A stretch of DNA of 10,204 nt, from NCBI GenBank assembly GCA_030602145.1, contig JAUWAH010000048.1:1-10204 (forward strand). The letters are read 5' to 3'. The stretch is from Desulfobulbus sp. (GTDB lineage Bacteria; Desulfobacterota; Desulfobulbia; Desulfobulbales; Desulfobulbaceae). The notes below the pieces were generated by a model that made no database searches, was not told the DNA's origin, and saw only the letters and a program-made list of their open reading frames with translations. Both the position numbers and the translations under genes were made by a program. Numbering within the stretch: the first letter of the stretch is position 1; each line of letters opens with the position of its first letter. This document shows positions 1-4,578 of this stretch, in pieces.

Positions 1-1
1 T

Positions 2-505
2 TTCAGCGACCAGACCGTTGCCGCGACCGCATCCATCAAGAGCGTCAGGTATCCGACCACCCTTGAACTGATCGCCAAGGAAATCGTGACCCATACCCAG
101 ACCCGCAGCTATTTCCGGGTCGACGCCGCTACCCGGGTTGCCGCCTCGTCGGTGGTCCGGCAGGAAATGTCGCGGGAAGGTGAAAGCTGGCGGCGGTTGG
201 GCGATACCATCGACCTGAGCGGCAGCGGCCTGCTGTGCAGCTTCAGCGAACCACTGACCAAGGGAATCAACGTCCGCATCGAACTGACGCTTCCAACCCG
301 GAACATGGAGATCATCACCGCCCTTGGGCACGTGGTCCGCTGCCGTAAAATCGAGGACCATCTCTATCATGTCGCCCTGCATTTCGACAGTATCGACGCC
401 GACAGCCAGGACAAGATCATGGCCTGCTGTTTCGAGTTGCAGCGTCGCTATCTCCGCATGCGGGTTCGGGTAGAAGGTTCAGCAGCGATCGATGACCAGG
501 CTTGA
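2..505 (+). CDS. PilZ-domain c-di-GMP-binding protein (5'-truncated by window edge)
   Basis: The frame is open from base 2, so the gene begins before the window; the GTG at 86 is only an internal candidate. The 28 codons before it match the end of the N-terminal domain seen in the next gene. The PilZ domain starts with RSYFR (104-118), the RxxxR c-di-GMP-binding motif, and is followed by DLSGSG (212-229), the DxSxxG motif. Both nucleotide-binding motifs are therefore intact. The C-terminal part has the VALHF beta strand and ends in an Arg-rich helix. From the family, the expected role is a c-di-GMP receptor, probably of the YcgR flagellar-brake type with an N-terminal YcgR-like domain plus PilZ. 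It lies 38 bases before a paralogous PilZ gene and upstream of FliK/FlhB-like genes, which suggests motility control. The N-terminus, true start and promoter are outside the window. Confidence 0.9.
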   Translation, partial: FSDQTVAATASIKSVRYPTTLELIAKEIVTHTQTRSYFRVDAATRVAASSVVRQEMSREGESWRRLGDTIDLSGSGLLCSFSEPLTKGINVRIELTLPTRNMEIITALGHVVRCRKIEDHLYHVALHFDSIDADSQDKIMACCFELQRRYLRMRVRVEGSAAIDDQA

Positions 506-543
506 ACTTCTCAACTTCTTTAGCCCATGCAGCCTGAAACGCC

Positions 544-1218
544 GTGGCCAGAATCAACGAAATCCTTGAAAAACTGATCGACAACACCCGTGTGGTGGTC
601 GATATTCCCGGCAACAGCGAGGACTGTTTCCGGTACAATGCCTTGCTGATCAAACGAGAAGCACCGCTCTTCGAGTTGCTTTTTCCTCCAAACTCCTGGA
701 ATATCGAAGATCTCAACATCGGGGCCGACTGCACCCTGGCGGTGGACCACAATGGCATGACCATCAACCTGGTCGCCCGGCTCGACGGTGTGATCAACGA
801 TCGCCGGCTCGGGTTCACCGCTCGCGAACCGCTGGCACCGGAGTCCTTACGTGATTACTTCCGGGTGTCGATCAATCTGCCCATCGAAGCCAGCTACATT
901 GCCGGCCTCAAGGAAGTAAAGATACAATCCTGGAAACTCAAGGGCACCACCCTGGATATGAGTGGCAGCGGCGTACTGGCCCTGTTCGACGAAAAACCGC
1001 CCAGCAACCATCGCATTCAACTGGTCATCACCGTGCCCGGCGAAGAAACGCCCATCGCCTGCCTGGCCAACGTGGTCCGCTCCTACAGGATACGGAAAAA
1101 CCGTTTCCAGGTGGCCCTCCATTTCGAGCACATCTCGACAAAAACGCGGGACATGGTCATAGCATGCTGCCTGCAGGAACAACGCCGCCAGCTTCGGGAA
1201 AACGTGCAGGCCCTGTGA
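544..1218 (+). CDS. PilZ-domain protein with YcgR-like N-terminal domain
   Basis: This 224-residue protein has two domains. Residues 1-95 form a beta-rich region resembling the YcgR-type N-terminal domain, and residues 100-208 form a PilZ domain. The c-di-GMP-binding motifs are intact: RDYFR (103-107) and DMSGSG (138-143). It is clearly paralogous to the preceding gene. Both share the VVR...VALHF...ACC...QRR..LR pattern in the same order, so a tandem duplication is the simplest explanation. The GTG at 544 is the first start after an in-frame TGA at 535, and the next Met is residue 72, inside the N-terminal domain. No good Shine-Dalgarno sequence precedes it, so translation may be coupled to the upstream gene. 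Expected role: cytoplasmic c-di-GMP effector acting on motility or surface behaviour. The partner is not known from sequence. Confidence 0.9.
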   Translation: MARINEILEKLIDNTRVVVDIPGNSEDCFRYNALLIKREAPLFELLFPPNSWNIEDLNIGADCTLAVDHNGMTINLVARLDGVINDRRLGFTAREPLAPESLRDYFRVSINLPIEASYIAGLKEVKIQSWKLKGTTLDMSGSGVLALFDEKPPSNHRIQLVITVPGEETPIACLANVVRSYRIRKNRFQVALHFEHISTKTRDMVIACCLQEQRRQLRENVQAL

Positions 1219-1356
1219 TGTTTTCAAACATTGCGCCACGAGTCTCCTGAACCCGACGCTTCACCAGCCACCCCTGCCTAGCCCGCGGAACACCTCCGGC
1301 TACGGGCCACGACACGACCGGGCCGTGGACTTCGTCCATCCGTATGGGGGATCACC

Positions 1357-2862
1357 GTGGATCCGTTGACCCTGATCACCGACATTCAACCTCTGGCTCC
1401 AGCACGTTTCGGCGGAGAACAGCCTCAACGCGCCCCCTTCTTCCAGGGCCAACTGCTGCAAGGTCTGGTGACCGCCAAGGGCGAGGGGCAGCAGTTCACC
1501 CTGGAGATCAACGGCCGACCGGTCAGCGCCGAATCAGCCGCCCCCCTACAAATCGGGCAACGACTCGACCTCCACGTTGCCGCACTGGCGCCGAGGATGG
1601 AGCTGCAGATCGTCGCCGCCAATCCGGTCAACCGCTGGCTGGGCTCCGCCCTGCCCCTGCTCGGTCAACACACGACCCTGCTGCCCGCAGTCGCCACCTT
1701 GGCCGAGGATAAGAGTCTGCTCAGCGGCATGAGTCCGGCTGCCCGGGCCACGCTCCAGCTCTATGCCGGATTCCTGCCCCAGATGGAAGGAGGCCCAACC
1801 GCACCCTCCCCGGCTTCCGTGCACCTGATCAATCTGATAGGGCAAACCGTCACCACCCCGGGCGACCGGCAACTCCAGGCCCTGGCCTTCAAGATCGGCG
1901 GACTGCTCGAGCAGATCGCCAGCACGCCCTTGCTCTCCGCGCAAACCGCCGCCGCGGCAAGCCGCCTTGCCGAGCACTTCAACCAGGCGGCTCTGCGGGG
2001 TGATTTTTCCGCCATGAACGCCGATCCCAGATCGCCTGTTCTGCAAACCAATACGCAAACACCTGGAGCGGCGTCCCCATCGCCACAACCGGGAACATTG
2101 GCGACCATTCCACCCACGCTGCTGCTCCTCCCTAACTTGCCCGCCGTTCTGAAGGCCATCGAAACACTGCCGGACACCCACCCGCTCCGGCAGGTGCTCA
2201 CCCTCGTCACGCAGGTAGAAGGGGAGAGGTCGACTGCCGCCGGCCCCCATGCCGGAGGGACTCTCCTTCATGACCGCGTGCATGGATTGGGCCTCAACAT
2301 GGAACGGCTGCTGGCCGGCGACAGCCCGGAAGAAGCCATCCGCACCCTCAAATTCGCCCTGCTCGAGGTGGCCGGACGGGCTGAAGCGGCCAGCGACCGT
2401 AACCTTTCGCCGGAACGGATGGTGCAAACCCTGGAACTCTATCAACTGCTCCAGCTTCGACTGGCCGGAGAAGCGCTCATTTTCCTGCCCCTGCCGTTTC
2501 CATTTCTGCAGCAGGGGTTTCTCCTTATCGACCGGGATCGCGCCGGTAAAGATCAGGATGATGCCGGACAACAGACCGATCGCCCCAACCAGTCCGCCAG
2601 CCTGCACCTGCAGCTTGAAGGGCTGGGCAACCTGCAGATCGACATCCACCGCCAGGAGGATCGAATTGCACTCACCTTTCGTGCCGAGCAACCGGAACAG
2701 GCCAGATTTCTCGCCAAATTTCGCGACGAGCTAGAACAGTGGATCACCGGAGGCCGGTTGGAATCGGTGCAGTTTCTGCTGGGCGCGAAGGAGCCGAACA
2801 GAACGCTTCTGGAGACCATCGTCGGTCAGGGCGGCACTGGCATGATCGACACCACAGCGTGA
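1357..2862 (+). CDS. FliK-like protein with C-terminal Flg_hook (hook-length control) domain
   Basis: This 501-residue protein starts with GTG at 1357, preceded by GGGGG at 1346-1350 with a six-base spacer. Residues 413-478 have the FliK C-terminal pattern: two amphipathic strands with an L-x-L-x-x-L-G-x-L repeat, then F-R-A-E...R..L...F-x-x-E-L...W-I..G-R-L, then V-x-F. Residues 360-392 (hydrophobic, with LPLPFPF) are typical of the YlqG-like subgroup. The remaining N-terminal 350 residues are Ala/Pro/Gln/Leu-rich with little conservation, as expected for FliK proteins. It is followed 25 bases later by a stand-alone FlhB tail, as in the Bacillus ylqG-ylqH pair. In FliK the C-terminal domain contacts FlhB to switch export specificity. 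Here the partner could be the small FlhB-like protein, but this is inference. It may be an auxiliary protein rather than the main hook-length ruler. The 138 bases upstream (1219-1356) hold no gene and no clear T-tailed terminator. Confidence 0.78.
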   Translation: MDPLTLITDIQPLAPARFGGEQPQRAPFFQGQLLQGLVTAKGEGQQFTLEINGRPVSAESAAPLQIGQRLDLHVAALAPRMELQIVAANPVNRWLGSALPLLGQHTTLLPAVATLAEDKSLLSGMSPAARATLQLYAGFLPQMEGGPTAPSPASVHLINLIGQTVTTPGDRQLQALAFKIGGLLEQIASTPLLSAQTAAAASRLAEHFNQAALRGDFSAMNADPRSPVLQTNTQTPGAASPSPQPGTLATIPPTLLLLPNLPAVLKAIETLPDTHPLRQVLTLVTQVEGERSTAAGPHAGGTLLHDRVHGLGLNMERLLAGDSPEEAIRTLKFALLEVAGRAEAASDRNLSPERMVQTLELYQLLQLRLAGEALIFLPLPFPFLQQGFLLIDRDRAGKDQDDAGQQTDRPNQSASLHLQLEGLGNLQIDIHRQEDRIALTFRAEQPEQARFLAKFRDELEQWITGGRLESVQFLLGAKEPNRTLLETIVGQGGTGMIDTTA

Positions 2863-2887
2863 GGCAACCAATGTCCGGAGGAACGCC

Positions 2888-3196
2888 ATGAGCGACCAAC
2901 GCGCAACCGGCAGGCGGGCCGTGGCCCTGCTCTACGATCCGGCCAAGGGGGCTGCCCCCAAGGTCGTGGCCAGTGGGGCCAACCTGGTGGCCGAAAAAAT
3001 CATCGCCGCAGCGGCAGCCGCCGGGGTGCATATCAAGGAAGACCGTGATCTGGTGGAACTTTTATCCAAGGTCCCTGTCGGCGAGGAAATACCGGTCGAA
3101 CTGTATCAAACCATCGCCGAGGTCCTGGCCTTTGTCTATGCCGTCAACAGCAGGTATAAAAGCATCAAGGAGACTTCCGGTTCTGCTGACCGATAA
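2888..3196 (+). CDS. Stand-alone FlhB C-terminal-domain protein (YlqH/FlhX-like export switch homologue)
   Basis: This 102-residue protein matches only the cytoplasmic tail of FlhB/YscU/EscU. Visible elements, in order, are AVALLYD (11-17), the APKVVASGANLVAEKI block (23-38), DLVELL (54-59), and the ending IPVELYQTIAEVLAFVY (68-84). In full FlhB the AVAL..YD stretch directly follows the self-cleaving NPTH loop. Here that place holds TGRR, and there are no membrane helices, so no autocleavage is expected. It starts at ATG 2888 with a strong GGAGG (2877-2881) and a six-base spacer. It is 25 bases behind the FliK-like gene and almost certainly co-transcribed. Family members of this size are annotated as FlhB-related switch proteins of uncertain function. 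A role in flagellar export or substrate switching is inferred. The Arg/Lys-rich C-terminus after residue 88 is variable. Confidence 0.88.
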   Translation: MSDQRATGRRAVALLYDPAKGAAPKVVASGANLVAEKIIAAAAAAGVHIKEDRDLVELLSKVPVGEEIPVELYQTIAEVLAFVYAVNSRYKSIKETSGSADR

Positions 3197-3259
3197 ACGC
3201 TCTTCTGGCTGACGATTCAACCGGCGCATCCGGAAAAAGATGCTCCTTGAAAAAACCTC

Positions 3260-3288
3260 TTCATATTCAATCTGTTCTGACGTATACT
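3260..3288 (+). promoter_or_regulatory. Candidate sigma70 promoter for the Roadblock-mglA unit
   Basis: TTCATA at 3260-3265 (4 of 6 to TTGACA) is followed by a 17-base spacer and TATACT at 3283-3288 (5 of 6 to TATAAT). It lies in the only sizeable gap before the Roadblock gene, in A/T-rich DNA that contrasts with the flanking GC-rich genes. The predicted start near 3295 would give a leader of about 160 bases. A TTGACA at 3290-3295 has no matching -10. This is a sequence match only. Confidence 0.4.
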
Positions 3289-3318
3289 TTTGACAACTGA
3301 GAAGAACCGGCCAAGATC

Positions 3319-3347
3319 CCATTGAAAAAATTCGTTTTTTTGAATGG
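3319..3347. repeat. A/T-rich imperfect inverted repeat between two transcription units
   Basis: The arms are CCATTGAAAAAA (3319-3330) and TTTTTTGAATGG (3336-3347). They pair over 5 + 6 bases around one G-G mismatch, with a five-base loop. A seven-T run lies at 3335-3341 inside the 3' arm. It could be a weak terminator for the FliK/FlhB-like genes, a leader hairpin of the following operon (it is downstream of the candidate start near 3295), or simply bent A/T-rich DNA. The sequence does not decide between these. Confidence 0.3.
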
Positions 3348-3453
3348 CCATCTTTGGTGCCGTTGCTTTGAAGGACCTGTATCTGACGTGATTCGCGCAA
3401 CCATACAACTTCTCTCCCACCCCCCACTTATTCGAACGTGTACGAGGTAGCAT

Positions 3454-3855
3454 ATGAATTATGGAGTTGTTAGCCAGGAGCAGCTTGAGAAAATCGACGA
3501 AATCCTGACTGAAAAGCTCATAAAAATTGGTGTCGACTGCGTTATCATCATCGACATGGCCGGCAACATCATCACCGCCAAGGACAACGGCACATCAAAA
3601 TACGATGTTTATTCCTTTGCCGCCCTGGCCGCCGGAAACTTTGCCACTGTCGACGCCATGGCCAAGCTGGTCGGGGAACAGGAGTTTTCCTTGCTGTTTC
3701 ACAAGGGCTCGGAATGCAACATCCATTTTTCAAAGATCGACGATGAACTGCTGCTCATCACCATGTTCGGCAAAAGCATTTCGCTTGGTTTCCTTCGCCT
3801 CAATGTTGTGGAAACCATTGAACGCATCAAGAAGATCTGGTCCCGCAGCAGCTAA
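3454..3855 (+). CDS. Roadblock/LC7-domain protein, MglB-like partner of MglA
   Basis: This 133-residue protein is essentially one Roadblock/LC7 domain. It has an N-terminal helix (residues 6-25), the strand-turn DCVIIIDMAGNII (28-40), the ALAAGNFATVDAMAKLVGE helix region (57-75), an F-x-x-x-F-H-x-G strand (78-85), LLLITMFG (99-106) and a final helix to residue 130. The A-x-x-A-G-N-x-A-x-x-x-x-x-A-K-L-x-G-E pattern is characteristic of MglB-type Roadblock proteins, which act as homodimeric GTPase-activating proteins for MglA. It sits directly before mglA, in the Myxococcus mglB-mglA order. It starts at ATG 3454 with GAGG at 3444-3447. Compared with Myxococcus MglB (about 159 residues, from memory) it lacks the acidic C-terminal extension and stops at residues WSRSS. 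I am sure of the domain. GAP activity on the neighbouring GTPase is inferred from gene order. Confidence 0.9.
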   Translation: MNYGVVSQEQLEKIDEILTEKLIKIGVDCVIIIDMAGNIITAKDNGTSKYDVYSFAALAAGNFATVDAMAKLVGEQEFSLLFHKGSECNIHFSKIDDELLLITMFGKSISLGFLRLNVVETIERIKKIWSRSS

Positions 3856-3935
3856 CCGATCGCACAGTTTTTTGACATCGGAGCACTATTGCTGTTGCAT
3901 CGTCGGCGATCAGTTCAAGTCCGCGGGAGAGTACT

Positions 3936-4541
3936 GTGAGTTTCATCAACCTTAGGGAAAAAATCGTTCAGGTGAAAATTGTCTACTACGGTCCTGGCCG
4001 TGGCGGCAAGACCACCAATCTCGAATATATCAACAGGAAGTTCTCCAAGCAGATTCAGTCTGAGATGGTCAGCCTGAAGACCCACGGAGACCGAACCCTG
4101 TTCTTTGACTTCTTGCCCTTCAACATGGGCCAAATCAAAGGCTACGACCTCAAAATTCAACTGTACACCGTTCCCGGTCAGGTCAAATACAACGCCACCA
4201 GAAAACTGGTGCTCAAGGGTGTGGACGGGATTGTCTTTGTTGCCGATGCCCAGGAGCAGATGCGGGAAAAAAACATCCGCTCGCTCAATCAGTTGCACGA
4301 AAACCTCATGAGCTACAAAGAATCCATTTTCCGTCTTCCCCTAGTGCTGCAATATAACAAGGTTGACCTCCGCAACCAGGGCATTCCTATTTTGCCGACC
4401 TCTGTCCTCGACAAGGATCTCAACAGCAAGCTCAAGGTGCCCACTTTTGAAGCAAGCGCACTCACAGGATATAATGTTCCGGAAACGCTTAAAAAAATCA
4501 TTTCATCCACGGTTATCTCCATCCAGAAGAAATTAATGTGA
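3936..4541 (+). CDS. mglA: MglA-type small Ras-like GTPase
   Basis: This 201-residue protein is MglA-like from the first residues (MSFIN). All GTPase motifs are present: P-loop GPGRGGKT (19-26), switch I containing THGDRTLFFDFLP (49-61), switch II YTVPGQ (77-82), NKVD for guanine specificity (141-144) and EASA (172-175). The numbering matches Myxococcus MglA, including Arg53 and Gln82, the residues described there as needed for hydrolysis. Lys25, Thr26, Thr54 and Asp58 are also kept. The P-loop reads R-G where Myxococcus has L-C at 22-23. MglA acts as a GTP-controlled polarity switch for gliding or type IV pili. The target here is unknown. The GTG start at 3936 is supported by GGGAG at 3925-3929. 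The gene lies 80 bases after the Roadblock gene and 37 bases before the acidic protein, which suggests one operon. Confidence 0.95.
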   Translation: MSFINLREKIVQVKIVYYGPGRGGKTTNLEYINRKFSKQIQSEMVSLKTHGDRTLFFDFLPFNMGQIKGYDLKIQLYTVPGQVKYNATRKLVLKGVDGIVFVADAQEQMREKNIRSLNQLHENLMSYKESIFRLPLVLQYNKVDLRNQGIPILPTSVLDKDLNSKLKVPTFEASALTGYNVPETLKKIISSTVISIQKKLM

Positions 4542-4578
4542 CGGGGCAGGCCGTGGAGGCCATCACCAGAGTCGGTAT

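Noticed and set aside
1546..2691. 381-codon - strand frame opposite the FliK-like gene
   Set aside because: Gly/Gln-rich shadow of a GC-rich gene. The + strand frame has a recognisable C-terminal domain and a good ribosome site.
3189..3196. ACCGATAA resembling a sigma28 -10 element
   Set aside because: No TAAA-type -35 lies at 11-12 bases upstream (the nearest TAAA is 24 bases away). The bases also encode the last residues of the FlhB-like protein.
3346..3374. GG...GC pairs resembling a sigma54 promoter before the Roadblock gene
   Set aside because: The GG-GC separations are 7 or 11 bases, not the required 10.
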